This document shows positions 24,498 to 33,655 of a stretch of DNA of 64,000 nucleotides, piece by piece. Origin of the DNA: Agaricicola taiwanensis (GTDB taxonomy: Bacteria > Pseudomonadota > Alphaproteobacteria > Rhizobiales > Methylopilaceae); assembly GCF_014635245.1 (NCBI RefSeq), contig NZ_BMCP01000003.1, positions 142,531 to 206,530 of the forward strand, in the 5' to 3' direction. The number at the start of each line of letters is the position of its first letter. Position 1 is the first letter of the stretch. Both the position numbers and the translations under genes were made by a program. Under the pieces are notes generated by a model. The model was not told where the DNA came from. It searched no databases and saw only the letters and a list, made by a program, of their open reading frames with translations.

Positions 24498-25490
24498 ATG
24501 CTTCGATTGATCCCCTTCATCCGCATGGCGGTCGTGAGCCTTGCCGTCGGCACGGCCGGCGCCGCAGCGGCGCAGGAGACGAGTTATCCCCTCACCATCA
24601 AGCACGCCTACGGCGAGACGGTGATCACCAAGAAGCCGGAACGTATCGCGACCGTTAATTTCGCCAACCAGGAGGTGCCGCTGGCGCTCGGTGTCGTGCC
24701 GGTGGGCTTTGCGAGGGCGACCTTCGGCGACGACGACGGCGACGGGGTGTTGCCCTGGGTCGCCGCCCGCCTGAAGGAGCTCGGCGCCGAAACGCCGGTC
24801 CTCTTCAACGAGGGCGACGGCATTGATTTCGAGGCCGTTGCCGCCACCCAGCCGGACGTCATCCTTGCCGCTTATTCCGGTTTTTCCCAGAAAGACTACG
24901 AGACCCTCAGCCAGATCGCGCCCGTCGTCGCCTTCCCCGAGTCGCCCTGGTCGACCGAATGGCGCGACATGATCCGCCTCAACAGCAAGGGCATGGGAAT
25001 GGCCAAGGAGGGTGATGCGCTGATCGAGAAGCTGGAGGCCGAGATCGAGGCCGTGACGGCGCAACATCCGGAACTCAAGGGCAAAACGGCCATGTTCATC
25101 ACGCATCTGAACGCGCGTGACCTGAGCAAGATCAGCTTCTATTCGGCCAACGACACCCGCGTGAAATTCTTCGAGGACCTGGGCCTCAAGATGCCGAAAA
25201 GCGTCACCGATGCGACCGAGGCCGGTAAATATTCCGGTTCCGTCAGCGCCGAGAAGATCGACCTGTTCGATGACGTCGACATTCTGGTTACCTACGGCAG
25301 CCCGGACCTCGTGAAAGCGGTTCAAAGCAATCCTCTCACCGGCAAGATGCCGGCTGTCGAGAGGCAGTCGCTGGTGGTGCTGACCAATTCCACGACCGGA
25401 AATGCCGCCATGCCCACGCCGCTCAACATCTCCTGGCTCTTGAAGGACTATGCGGCCCTCCTCGGTGAGGCAGCCCGCAAGGTGAAGTGA
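24498..25490 (+). CDS. Iron-siderophore ABC transporter binding protein
   Basis: Periplasmic FepB/FhuD-like protein, 330 residues. A signal peptide ends around AAAAQ (about 25). The type III binding fold follows, with KKPERIATVNFANQEVPLALGV and a DVILAAYSGFSQKDYETLSQIAPVV block. It passes the ferric siderophore from the outer-membrane receptor's side to the FecCD permeases encoded next. The end overlaps the next start (GTGA). Length and fold are standard. Confidence 0.93.
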   Translation: MLRLIPFIRMAVVSLAVGTAGAAAAQETSYPLTIKHAYGETVITKKPERIATVNFANQEVPLALGVVPVGFARATFGDDDGDGVLPWVAARLKELGAETPVLFNEGDGIDFEAVAATQPDVILAAYSGFSQKDYETLSQIAPVVAFPESPWSTEWRDMIRLNSKGMGMAKEGDALIEKLEAEIEAVTAQHPELKGKTAMFITHLNARDLSKISFYSANDTRVKFFEDLGLKMPKSVTDATEAGKYSGSVSAEKIDLFDDVDILVTYGSPDLVKAVQSNPLTGKMPAVERQSLVVLTNSTTGNAAMPTPLNISWLLKDYAALLGEAARKVK

Positions 25491-26533
25491 GCGGGCAGGA
25501 AGCCTCAAGTCCCATGTTCTCCAAGGTCCCTTCAGGTCACCGCGATGCGGTCCGCAGCTTCTGGCTCGTGGGCCTCTTCGCCCTTTTGGGCCTGCTCGTG
25601 GTGCTCTCCATCGTGGTGGGCACGCGCGATGTCGGGACCGATGACATATGGGCGGCCCTCAACGGCCAAACGGAGACCATCGGCCAGTCCGCCATCGCGG
25701 TGCGGATCCCCCGCATGGTGCTGGCCGTGCTTGCCGGAGGTGCGCTGGCCCTTGCCGGCGCGGTGATGCAGGGCGTCACCCGCAATCCGCTGGCGGATCC
25801 CGGCATCCTCGGCGTCAACAGCGGAGCCTCTCTCGCCGTCGTTCTGGGCGTCGCCTGGTTCGGCATCAGCTCGCCCGAGGCCTATTTCTGGAGCGCGCTT
25901 CTTGGAGCCGCCGTCACGACGCTTTTCGTCTATGCCGTCGGTTCTCTCGGTCCCGGTGGCGCGACGCCGCTGAAGCTGACGCTCGCCGGCGCCGCCACGT
26001 CGGTTGCCTGCGTGTCGCTGTTCATCGCCGTGATCCTTCCCCTGAACGACATCGCCGGCGGCATCCAGACCTGGCTCATCGGAGGCGTGGGCGGCGCGAC
26101 CTTCCACCGGATCGTCCCGGTGCTGCCCTTCTTCGCCGCCGGGCTCCTGATCAGCCTCCTGTCAGCCCACAAGCTCAATTCGCTTGCGCTGGGAGATGAC
26201 CTCGCGGCGGGGCTCGGCGACAATGTCGCCCTGTCGCGCATCATCGCCTCGGTGGGAGCGGTTCTCCTCTGCGCTGCCGCGACGGCTCTGTGCGGGCCGA
26301 TCATCTTCCTCGGCCTGATGGTGCCGCACCTCCTGCGGCTCATGACCGGCGTCGATTATCGCTGGCTGCTGCCGCTCTCGACACTCGGCGGTGCCTGTTT
26401 TCTCCTTTTTGCCGACACGCTAGGGCGCGTGGTCGCGCGACCGGACGAGATCGAGGTCTCCATCATCACGGCTCTTTTCGGCGCGCCGATCTTCATCTGG
26501 ATCGTCCGCCGCCAGAAGGTGCGCGAGCTGTGA
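25487..26533 (+). CDS. Iron-siderophore ABC transporter permease (FecCD family), first subunit
   Basis: 348-residue inner-membrane protein with about nine or ten helices. The FecCD signatures include RIPRMVLAVLAGGALALAGAV, RNPLADPGILGVNSGA and the C-terminal GPIIFLGLMVPHLLR. GTG at 25487 overlaps the previous stop; an ATG at 25514 is the alternative start. It pairs with the next gene to form the heterodimeric channel. Confidence 0.93.
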   Translation: MSGQEASSPMFSKVPSGHRDAVRSFWLVGLFALLGLLVVLSIVVGTRDVGTDDIWAALNGQTETIGQSAIAVRIPRMVLAVLAGGALALAGAVMQGVTRNPLADPGILGVNSGASLAVVLGVAWFGISSPEAYFWSALLGAAVTTLFVYAVGSLGPGGATPLKLTLAGAATSVACVSLFIAVILPLNDIAGGIQTWLIGGVGGATFHRIVPVLPFFAAGLLISLLSAHKLNSLALGDDLAAGLGDNVALSRIIASVGAVLLCAAATALCGPIIFLGLMVPHLLRLMTGVDYRWLLPLSTLGGACFLLFADTLGRVVARPDEIEVSIITALFGAPIFIWIVRRQKVREL

Positions 26534-27570
26534 CCGCGCCTGCCCATTCCATCGAGACGCTCGCGGCACGCCGACGCCGGCGCACCAGCCGGCATCGCCT
26601 GACGCTCGGCATCCTGGCAGGCCTGGTTTTCGCTCTGTTCACGCTGACCATGGTCCTTGGCCAGTCGTACACGCCCCTCACCACCGTCATCCGCGTGCTA
26701 ATGGGCGAGAACGTGGAGGGCGCCAGCTTCCTCATCGGCACGCTGCGTCTGCCGCGCGCCCTCGTGTCGGTGCTGGCCGGGCTGTGTTTCGGTCTGGGCG
26801 GCGTCGTTTTCCAGATCATGCTGCGCAATCCGCTGGCGAGCCCTGATTTCATCGGCATCACATGGGGCGCCAGCGCCGCCGCCGTCTTTTCCATCGTCGT
26901 CCTGTCCCTCAGCGGGCCGCCGGTTTCCATCGTTGCCGTCGTCGCGGGGCTGCTGGCGGCTCTCCTGGTCTATGGTCTGGCGGCCCGCAACGGAGTTGCC
27001 GGCGCCCGGTTCATCCTCGTCGGCATCGGCATCTCGGCCATGCTCAGGAGTGTCACCTCCTATATCCTCGCCAGCGCTCCCGCCTGGAGCCTGCAGGATG
27101 CGCTGAGGTGGCTCACAGGCAGCGTCAACGGCGCGCAGATCAGCGACGTTCTTCCGCTTCTCCTCGCCTTTACGTTGTTCGGCGGTCTTCTGTTCACGCA
27201 GCGCCGCGACCTCGAAGCGCTGCGGATGGGTGACGATACGGCGGCTGCCCTCGGCGTTAAGGTCGCGCGGACGCGGATACTGCTCATCATCGCAGCGGTG
27301 GGCCTGATCGGGTCCGCGACCGCCATCACCGGCCCGATCGCCTTCGTGTCGTTCCTCGCAGGTCCCATCGCCGCCCGCATCGTCGGCGGGGGAGGGTCCG
27401 TGCTCATCCCTGCCGCGCTGGTCGGCGCCGCGCTGGTCCTCGCCTCCGATTATACCGGGCAGTTCCTCTTGCCGACCCGCTATCCTGTCGGCGTCATCAG
27501 CGGGGTGCTCGGCGCTCCCTACCTTCTCTATCTCATCGTCCGCATCAACCGGAAGGGAAGGTCGCTATGA
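26530..27570 (+). CDS. Iron-siderophore ABC transporter permease (FecCD family), second subunit
   Basis: 346 residues. Its GTG start at 26530 overlaps the preceding stop (GTGA); a much longer frame from 26290 is an artefact inside the previous gene. Family blocks are RLPRALVSVLAGLCFGLGG, RNPLASPDFIGITWGA and GPIAFVSFLAGPIA. The N-terminus has an Arg-rich cytoplasmic patch before the first helix. Corresponds to the FepG position. Confidence 0.92.
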   Translation: MTAPAHSIETLAARRRRRTSRHRLTLGILAGLVFALFTLTMVLGQSYTPLTTVIRVLMGENVEGASFLIGTLRLPRALVSVLAGLCFGLGGVVFQIMLRNPLASPDFIGITWGASAAAVFSIVVLSLSGPPVSIVAVVAGLLAALLVYGLAARNGVAGARFILVGIGISAMLRSVTSYILASAPAWSLQDALRWLTGSVNGAQISDVLPLLLAFTLFGGLLFTQRRDLEALRMGDDTAAALGVKVARTRILLIIAAVGLIGSATAITGPIAFVSFLAGPIAARIVGGGGSVLIPAALVGAALVLASDYTGQFLLPTRYPVGVISGVLGAPYLLYLIVRINRKGRSL

Positions 27571-28406
27571 CCGATCCTCGCCACATCCTCAGCGTCACGC
27601 AACTTTCAGCCGGCTATGGCGAGATCGAGATCCTGAAGACGCTTGATCTCGACGTGCCGCCAGGCAAGATCACGGTGATCGTCGGCGCCAATGCCTCGGG
27701 CAAATCCACGCTCCTGCGGACAATGTCACGGCTCTTGTCTCCGACGGCCGGTCAGGTTCTGCTCGACGGCAAGTCGATCCACCACACGCCGACCCGCGAA
27801 CTCGCGCGAAAGCTTGGGCTGCTGCCGCAATCGCCGATCGCGCCGGAGGGCATTCTGGTCGACGATCTGGTCCGGCGGGGCCGTCATCCCCATCGCGGCC
27901 TTCTTTCATCATGGACGCGCAAGGACGAGGAGGCGGTCGAGCATGCGCTGACCGCGACCCGAACGCTCGACCTCGCGGAACGTCCGGTAGACGAGCTCTC
28001 GGGCGGGCAACGCCAGCGCGTCTGGGTGGCCATGGCCCTGGCGCAGCAAACGGATATCCTGCTGCTTGACGAGCCCACCACCTTCCTCGACATCAACCAT
28101 CAGGTGGAGATCCTCGACCTGATGGTCGATCTCAACCGCGCGCGCGGCACCACGGTCGTCATGGTGCTGCATGATCTCAACCTCGGGGCGCGCTATGCGG
28201 ACCATCTGGTCGCTCTGGCCGGCGGCAAGGTTCATGTCTCCGGTACACCGGAAGACGTCTTGACAGAAGACACGGTTCGGAGCGTCTTCGGCCTTGAAAG
28301 CCGGATCCTGACCGATCCAACCTCGGGCAGACCCATCATGGTGCCCATCGGCCGGCATGGCATGCTGGACGGGCACCGCCTCGCGGAGGGCGAAGGACAT
28401 GAATGA
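27567..28406 (+). CDS. Iron-siderophore ABC transporter ATP-binding protein
   Basis: 279-residue cytoplasmic ATPase (FepC/FhuC-like). Walker A is GANASGKST, with signature [15 protein letters not shown], Walker B ILLLDEPTTFLDINHQ and switch MVLHDLNLGARY. The start overlaps the permease stop (ATGA). The 3' end overlaps the flavoreductase gene by 8 bp. Confidence 0.95.
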   Translation: MTDPRHILSVTQLSAGYGEIEILKTLDLDVPPGKITVIVGANASGKSTLLRTMSRLLSPTAGQVLLDGKSIHHTPTRELARKLGLLPQSPIAPEGILVDDLVRRGRHPHRGLLSSWTRKDEEAVEHALTATRTLDLAERPVDELSGGQRQRVWVAMALAQQTDILLLDEPTTFLDINHQVEILDLMVDLNRARGTTVVMVLHDLNLGARYADHLVALAGGKVHVSGTPEDVLTEDTVRSVFGLESRILTDPTSGRPIMVPIGRHGMLDGHRLAEGEGHE

Positions 28407-29460
28407 AATGCCGCAGACCTTCAAGCTCGACGGCCTGGCGCTGCCGGCGGATGCCGCCCATATGCTTGACGAAATCGCCGAACATTTCGTCGAACATGCC
28501 GAGGTCAGCCGGAGGGACGATTTCCTCCTCATGACTAGCGACCATGGCCGCGTCACCATTGAGAAACAGGACGAGCGGCTGGCGATCCGGCTGGCCTGCC
28601 CCTCGGAAGAGGCGCTGCAGGTCGTGCGCAACAGCATCGCCGAACATATGTTCTTTTTCGCGGGCGAGGATCCGCTGGAGCTCACCTGGGCCGAGACAGG
28701 CGCGCGTGGCCGTGCGGTGCCGAACCTTCGCCAGGCAACCGTTGTCGGGGCGGAGGATGTGACGCCGCACATGCGCCGCGTGAAGCTCGCGACCGCCGAT
28801 GTCACGCCCTTCATCGGCGGGGCCATGCATGTCCGCATCCTCGTGCCGCCCCGGGGCCGCACGCCCATCTGGCCGCACTATGGCGCGGACGGCCGCCTGG
28901 TCTGGCCTGACGGCGAGGACAAGCTCGTGGTGCGCCCCTACACCATCCGCGCCGTCGACAAGGCGCGTGGTGAACTCTGGATCGACTTCCTGCAGCACCC
29001 CACTCCTGGCATCGGCACGCCTGGCGCGGATTTCGCCCGCGATGCCGAGACTGGCGATGTGATCGGCCTCATCGGTCCGGGATCGGGAGGCCTTCCGGAG
29101 GCCAAATCGATCCTCATGATTGGCGACGAAAGTTCGCTTCCCGCCATCGCCCGCATCGCGGCGGAAGTGCCTGATGGCACCAGCATCCGCGCCATCATCG
29201 AGGTCTGGGACAAAGCCGAAGAACAGCCGCTTCCCTCGGCTGGTGAGATCGATGTCACCTGGCTTCATCGCAGCAGCTATCCGGCTGATGCGATAGGGAC
29301 CTTGAGGGAAGAGGCCACCAAGGCGATTGCCTTGGCCGATGCAGAGACGTTCATGTGGGTTGCTTGCGAGAAGGAAGACGTCCGCGCGATCAAGGCCCTG
29401 CTGAACAGCCGCAAGCACGACCGCCACCTGCGGTATGTCGCCTGGTACTGGGAGAAGTGA
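28399..29460 (+). CDS. Siderophore-interacting flavoreductase with N-terminal DUF2218 domain
   Basis: Releases iron from imported siderophores by reduction in the cytosol. The first 95 residues match DUF2218 (FAEHxFFFAGEDPLELTW-type ending), fused to a SIP/ViuB domain. The FAD-binding motif VVRPYTIR is near 190 and the NAD(P)-domain DESSLPAIARIAAEVPDG near 250. The protein ends in the SIP-typical YVAWYWEK. ATG 28399 lies inside the ATPase gene; a second ATG at 28408 is just after its stop. It closes the uptake operon, matching function to position. Confidence 0.92.
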   Translation: MNEMPQTFKLDGLALPADAAHMLDEIAEHFVEHAEVSRRDDFLLMTSDHGRVTIEKQDERLAIRLACPSEEALQVVRNSIAEHMFFFAGEDPLELTWAETGARGRAVPNLRQATVVGAEDVTPHMRRVKLATADVTPFIGGAMHVRILVPPRGRTPIWPHYGADGRLVWPDGEDKLVVRPYTIRAVDKARGELWIDFLQHPTPGIGTPGADFARDAETGDVIGLIGPGSGGLPEAKSILMIGDESSLPAIARIAAEVPDGTSIRAIIEVWDKAEEQPLPSAGEIDVTWLHRSSYPADAIGTLREEATKAIALADAETFMWVACEKEDVRAIKALLNSRKHDRHLRYVAWYWEK

Positions 29461-29504
29461 AGGCGCGGCTCGGCTGATCCGAGGTGAAGGAAGGTCGGCC
29501 TGCC

Positions 29505-30443
29505 TTATCCGCTTGAAGCCGTGAGTCCGCTGGCCTGCGCCACCTGCGTGAGGGCGTCCCGTACCGGCAGGCCGCTCGTCTCCAGGTTCAGCATGAGATG
29601 ATGCACGCCGAGCGCGCGTTGCTCGTCGAGGATCCCGGCCAGTCCGTTCACACCGGTTCGGTACCCAAGCTTCAAACGCTCCGGCGGCTCGCCCGCATCC
29701 GCGTTGAGAGTGATCCCCATGGCGACGGCAAAGGCACGGAAGCCACCGCCGGCGCCGCGCGTCACGGCTTGGCGCCACAGCGCGTGCCGATCACGCTGGA
29801 CCGCGGGCTCCCGGTAGTAGGTCGCCCAGCCGCGCGCCTTTCGGGCAATCCAATCCAGGGACTGTCCGGCCGAGCCGATCGCCAGCATGGGAGGTGCCAC
29901 GGTTGGGACCGGCCTCAGTTCGAACCTCGTGTCGCCGGCTGTGATTGAAGAGGGGGCGGCGAAGGCGGCGGCCAGTTCCTCCCATCCCGCCTTGAACAAC
30001 TCCCGGCGGCTCTCGAAGTCCCTGTTGAAGGCGCGGTATTCCTCCGGCCGATCGCCGGAGCCGAGGCCCAGCAGCAGCCGGTCGCCGGAGAGCGCCTGCA
30101 GGGAGACTGCGGATTTGGCGATGTGCACGGGATGGCGGAGCGGCAATACGGTTGCCGCGGTGCCGAGCGCGATCGTCCGGGTTCTGGCAGCGAGCGCGCC
30201 GAGCATGACCCAGGGGTCGAGGTGCCCGATCGGCTCCGGATACCATGGGCCGTTGAGCGGCACATCCCGCACCCACAGCGCGGAAAAGCCGAGCTCATCC
30301 GCCAAGGCGGCGAGCTCAAGCTGCTTGCGAAAGTCGATGTCGTCGGAACCGGTCCTGACGGGCAGGACCAGCCCGATGCTCATCCTGCCCTCGGAAAATA
30401 CGGCGTCGAACGCGGAATTCCCTTTCGTCCTCACATCCAGCAT
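29505..30443 (-). CDS. LLM-class (luciferase-like) flavin oxidoreductase
   Basis: 312 residues in the bacterial luciferase-like fold. Characteristic stretches are LAALADELGFSALWVRDVP, GTAATVLPLRHPVHIAKSAVSLQALSGDRLLLGLGSGD and ESRRELFKAG. It should use reduced flavin or F420 to oxidise an unknown substrate. ATG 30443 has GAGG 5 nt upstream; a GTG at 30449 is an alternative. It converges with the siderophore operon and follows the MFS gene after a hairpin, so its link to either is unclear. Confidence 0.85.
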   Translation of the reverse strand: MLDVRTKGNSAFDAVFSEGRMSIGLVLPVRTGSDDIDFRKQLELAALADELGFSALWVRDVPLNGPWYPEPIGHLDPWVMLGALAARTRTIALGTAATVLPLRHPVHIAKSAVSLQALSGDRLLLGLGSGDRPEEYRAFNRDFESRRELFKAGWEELAAAFAAPSSITAGDTRFELRPVPTVAPPMLAIGSAGQSLDWIARKARGWATYYREPAVQRDRHALWRQAVTRGAGGGFRAFAVAMGITLNADAGEPPERLKLGYRTGVNGLAGILDEQRALGVHHLMLNLETSGLPVRDALTQVAQASGLTASSG

Positions 30444-30470
30444 GGGCACCTCGCGGCCGGGAATGGGATT

Positions 30471-30498
30471 CCGGGCCGCCAGCCATGCGGCGGCCCGG
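30471..30498 (-). terminator. GC-rich hairpin between MFS and LLM genes
   Basis: Perfect 10-bp stem CCGGGCCGCC / GGCGGCCCGG with an 8-nt loop, 30 bp beyond the MFS stop. No T-run on the minus strand. It may end or attenuate MFS transcription ahead of the LLM gene. Confidence 0.5.
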
Positions 30499-30527
30499 AG
30501 GAGCCGGGATCGACACCCTCATCCTAT

Positions 30528-31706
30528 TTAGGTCTCGAAGGCGACGGTTGCACGCTGCGCGCTGCGACGCCCGAGCCCCACCAGCAGAAGGGCGGCTCCG
30601 GCGGCAACTCCGCCGGCGACGGGCACCGCGGCATAGCCGAGGCCGGCGCCGATCACGGCGCTGCCGAGAGCCGCGCCGATGGCATTGCCGAGATTGAAGG
30701 CGCCGATGTTGAGCGAGGAGGCAAGGCCCGGCGCCTCGGCGGCGGTCTGCATCACCCGCGTCTGAACAGGCGGAACGAGGGCAAAGGCCGCCGCGCCCCA
30801 GACCAGCAGCGTCACCGCCGCGCTCACCTCGCTGGTGAGAAGGAAGGGTGCTGCGAACATGATCAGCGCAAGCGCGGCGAGGAAGATAGCGGTCGCGCCA
30901 TCCAGCGACCAGTTGGCGAGACGGCCGCCAAGCCAGTTGCCCGCCGTGAAGCCGATGCCGATCAGCACCAGCGCAAGCGTGACGAAGCTGTCACCGGCGC
31001 CGGCCAGTGTCTCCAGGATGGGCGCCACGAAGGTGTAGAGGGCGAACATCGCGCTTGAACCAAAGACGGTGGTCAGCATGGCGAGCACCACCTCCGGCCG
31101 GGCGAGCACCCGCAGCTCCCGCCGGACGTCGGGGCGCTCGCCGGGCGCGCCCTTCGGCAGCGCCGCCCATAGGGCCGCGATGGTCACGATGCCGAGCAGG
31201 GCGGTGCCGGCGAAAGCTTCGCGCCAGCCGATCTGTTGGCCGATCCAGGTGGCGACGGGCACGCCGCCGATGTTGGCGATGGTGAGCCCCATGAACATGA
31301 TGGCGACCGCGCCCGCCTGCTTGTCCTTCGACACGACGCTTGCGGCGACGACAGCGCCGAGGCCGAAGAAGGCGCCGTGATTGAGGCTCGTCACCACACG
31401 CGAGATCAGCAGCGTCCAATAGTCGGGCGACAGTGCCGACATGATGTTGCCCAGCGTGAAGATCGCCATCAGCGCCATGAGGGCCGTCCGCTTTCCGAAC
31501 CGTGCGAACAGAAGCGTCATGACCGGCGCTCCCAGCATCACCCCGATGGCATAGGCGCTGACGAGGAGCCCGGCTGACGGGATCGACACATCCACCCCTT
31601 CCGCGATCACAGGCAGCATGCCCATGGGCGAGAATTCCGTCACGCCGATGCCGAAGGCGCCGATGGCCAGCGCAAGCAGCGGCCAGTTGATGTTACGCGT
31701 TGCCAT
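30528..31706 (-). CDS. MFS transporter, DHA1/AraJ-like efflux permease
   Basis: 392 residues and about twelve helices. The N-terminal half has the antiporter-type LNHGAFFGLGAVVA region and a loop 2-3 motif FARFGKRTALM. This subfamily (YdhP/AraJ) exports sugars or small drugs by proton antiport; the substrate is unknown. ATG 31706 has GGGAGACC upstream. A LysR gene is transcribed divergently 164 bp away, a common regulator-exporter pair. Confidence 0.9.
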   Translation of the reverse strand: MATRNINWPLLALAIGAFGIGVTEFSPMGMLPVIAEGVDVSIPSAGLLVSAYAIGVMLGAPVMTLLFARFGKRTALMALMAIFTLGNIMSALSPDYWTLLISRVVTSLNHGAFFGLGAVVAASVVSKDKQAGAVAIMFMGLTIANIGGVPVATWIGQQIGWREAFAGTALLGIVTIAALWAALPKGAPGERPDVRRELRVLARPEVVLAMLTTVFGSSAMFALYTFVAPILETLAGAGDSFVTLALVLIGIGFTAGNWLGGRLANWSLDGATAIFLAALALIMFAAPFLLTSEVSAAVTLLVWGAAAFALVPPVQTRVMQTAAEAPGLASSLNIGAFNLGNAIGAALGSAVIGAGLGYAAVPVAGGVAAGAALLLVGLGRRSAQRATVAFET

Positions 31707-31835
31707 TCCGGTCTCCCAAAGCCGTTTAGTCCCAGCGGCGATCGGTGCCCGGGGGCAGCACATATCGGCGCGCTATTTCACAGACCGGTCACTTAGGAGG
31801 AGAGGAAGAGCTTGATAAGCGGAGCGGCGAGCACA

Positions 31836-31855
31836 TGATATGTGAAATCATATCA
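31836..31855. promoter_or_regulatory. Candidate LysR operator between the MFS and LysR genes
   Basis: Perfect dyad TGATATG-N6-CATATCA, 15 bp before the LysR start. Overlapping it are CACAT-N3-ATGTG (31832-31844) and TGTGA-N7-TCACA (31841-31857). Such dyads near a divergent LysR gene usually mark the autoregulatory site. Confidence 0.55.
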
Positions 31856-31870
31856 CAGATGAGAGGGCTC

Positions 31871-32860
31871 ATGGACAACCGGGTTGGAGAGATGCAGGTG
31901 TTCCAGCGCGTGGTCGACAGCGGCAGCTTTTCGGAGGCCGCCCGGCAGCTGCGCATGATGCCATCATCCGTCTCCAAGCTGATCGGCCGCATGGAGGCGC
32001 GGCTCGGCGTGCGTCTGCTGGAACGCTCGACGCGGCGCCTGTCGCTGACGACGGAAGGGCAGAGCTATTACGAGCGAGTCCGAGCGCTTCTGGCAGAGCT
32101 TGAGGACATTGAACGCGATCTCACGCACGGCGCCGCAAGCATCACCGGAACGGTGCGCGTCAGCGCCTCGGTCGGCTTCGGCATGATGGCGATCGAGCCG
32201 CTCTTGCCGGAGTTCTGGGCGGCCTATCCCAATGTCGCGCTGGATCTCTCGCTCTCCGATGAGATCGTGGACCTCTATCTCGATCGCACTCATGTGGCCT
32301 TCCGCGTGGGTACGCTGGCCAGTTCCAGTCTGACCGCCATCAAGCTCGGCACGACCCCACGGAAGATCGTCGCCGCGCCGGGCTATCTCGCCCAGCACGG
32401 CACGCCGCGCAGCATCGGCGATCTCGCGCACCACAGGAGCCTTGGCTTCAATCTCCGGCAGTTCGCGCCGGTCTGGCCCCTGCGCGAGAACGATGAGTTG
32501 GTTGAGTACCGCGTCAGCGGGCCGCTCCTTGCGAACAATGGCGAAACCGTCCGGCGCATGGCCGTCGCGGGTCTCGGCCTCGCCCGGGCGGGTGAGTTCC
32601 ACATCCGCGAGGACCTCAGAACCGGCGCCCTGGTGGAGGTGCTGGCGGAGGCGACGCGCGGCGACAGTGAGGACGTTCACGCGCTTTTTCTGGGCGGTGA
32701 ACACATGCCCCAGCGTGTCCGCGCCTTCCTGGACTTCATGACGCCGCGGTTGAGGGCTTTCCTTCAAGGACGCGCGCGAGGCTTCGCTCAGGCTCCAGAC
32801 GAGGCGAGCCAGGAAAAGGACAAGCCGGTTTCGCCCTCCGGCTCCCCCGCCGGGCCATAG
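31871..32860 (+). CDS. LysR-family transcriptional regulator
   Basis: 329 residues with the start MDNRVGEMQVFQRVV and a helix-turn-helix around residues 20-40 (SFSEAARQLRMMPSSVSKLI). A PBP-like effector domain follows. ATG 31871 is the expected LysR start; a frame from 31745 lacks support. It probably regulates the divergent MFS exporter. The last 73 bp overlap the convergent NRDE gene, giving a long Pro-rich C-terminus that may be variable. Confidence 0.92.
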   Translation: MDNRVGEMQVFQRVVDSGSFSEAARQLRMMPSSVSKLIGRMEARLGVRLLERSTRRLSLTTEGQSYYERVRALLAELEDIERDLTHGAASITGTVRVSASVGFGMMAIEPLLPEFWAAYPNVALDLSLSDEIVDLYLDRTHVAFRVGTLASSSLTAIKLGTTPRKIVAAPGYLAQHGTPRSIGDLAHHRSLGFNLRQFAPVWPLRENDELVEYRVSGPLLANNGETVRRMAVAGLGLARAGEFHIREDLRTGALVEVLAEATRGDSEDVHALFLGGEHMPQRVRAFLDFMTPRLRAFLQGRARGFAQAPDEASQEKDKPVSPSGSPAGP

Positions 32861-33561
32861 CGGCGCTCGATGATGAGCCCCTGACCCCGGTCGTCGACGG
32901 CCACCACCGTGCTGCATCGCGTTCCGTAGACGGGATCTCGGATGAATATCGGCGAACGCACCGGCTCCTGCGGAACGTCCGATGGAAGCGAGGAGGCGAT
33001 GCCGACATCGGGCAGTTCTTCATCGCCCAGGGCGTCGAGCAGGACTTCGGGACGTTCGCCCCCTTTGACGACCCAGTCGAGCAGCCGGCCCTTGAGCCGC
33101 AAAGTCTTGGGCCACGGCTCATCGAGTGCGCCGTTGGACAGGCCGTAGATCCCTGGTGCCAGACGGCTGCGGACGGGCTCCGGCTGGTTCGACAGAAACC
33201 AGGCCTGCTCATGATCGGCGAAGATCAGGTTGAATGGGTTGAAGCCGGCAAGTTCGGCTTTGCCGGGATCCCCAAACGGCTCCTCGCCCGAGAGCAGGCC
33301 GGTGACCAGCGCGCCGCGCGAGGCGAGGCCGGGCTTCGGGGCGCCATAGCCCCTGAGGTTGGTGACCACTGCGAAGCGGCGGCGCTCGGACAGGCCGAGC
33401 CAGGTCCCACCCGATCGCAGGTCTCTTCCCGCTATCACATGATCCGGCTCGTCCCACCGCGCCAGCGGCGCAGCCGGGCGGGCGTGGAGCTCGTCACGAT
33501 TGCCCGCTACCACCAACGGCCATCGGGGGTGGGCGCGCCACGCAAATGCCAGAACACACAT
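32788..33561 (-). CDS. NRDE/TANGO2 family protein
   Basis: 257 residues beginning Met-Cys (MCVLAFAW). After Met removal, Cys2 could act as an N-terminal nucleophile as proposed for this Ntn-like family. The eponymous NRDE motif is at about 21-24 (VAGNRDELHARP), with GGTWLGL near 51. Human TANGO2 relatives are linked to heme or lipid trafficking; bacterial function is unknown. The final 24 codons overlap the LysR gene on the other strand. Confidence 0.87.
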   Translation of the reverse strand: MCVLAFAWRAHPRWPLVVAGNRDELHARPAAPLARWDEPDHVIAGRDLRSGGTWLGLSERRRFAVVTNLRGYGAPKPGLASRGALVTGLLSGEEPFGDPGKAELAGFNPFNLIFADHEQAWFLSNQPEPVRSRLAPGIYGLSNGALDEPWPKTLRLKGRLLDWVVKGGERPEVLLDALGDEELPDVGIASSLPSDVPQEPVRSPIFIRDPVYGTRCSTVVAVDDRGQGLIIERRYGPAGEPEGETGLSFSWLASSGA

Positions 33562-33611
33562 CGTCAGACTATCGCCGCCGGTTCGCGCCTTGGCAACGAT
33601 TATGCTTTCCT

Positions 33612-33640
33612 GCCGGCCTCACGCGAGCGCAGGGGCCGGC
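33612..33640 (-). terminator. Hairpin downstream of the DUF899 gene
   Basis: GCCGGCC / GGCCGGC, 7-bp arms with a 15-nt loop, 16 bp past the DUF899 stop. No T-run, so a weak or Rho-assisted terminator at most. Confidence 0.35.
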
Positions 33641-33655
33641 TGCCCCCCGGGAGGG

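Noticed and set aside
30450..30527. LLM gene and MFS gene as one functional unit
   Set aside because: They share a strand but a strong hairpin and a 84-bp gap separate them and no common function is evident.
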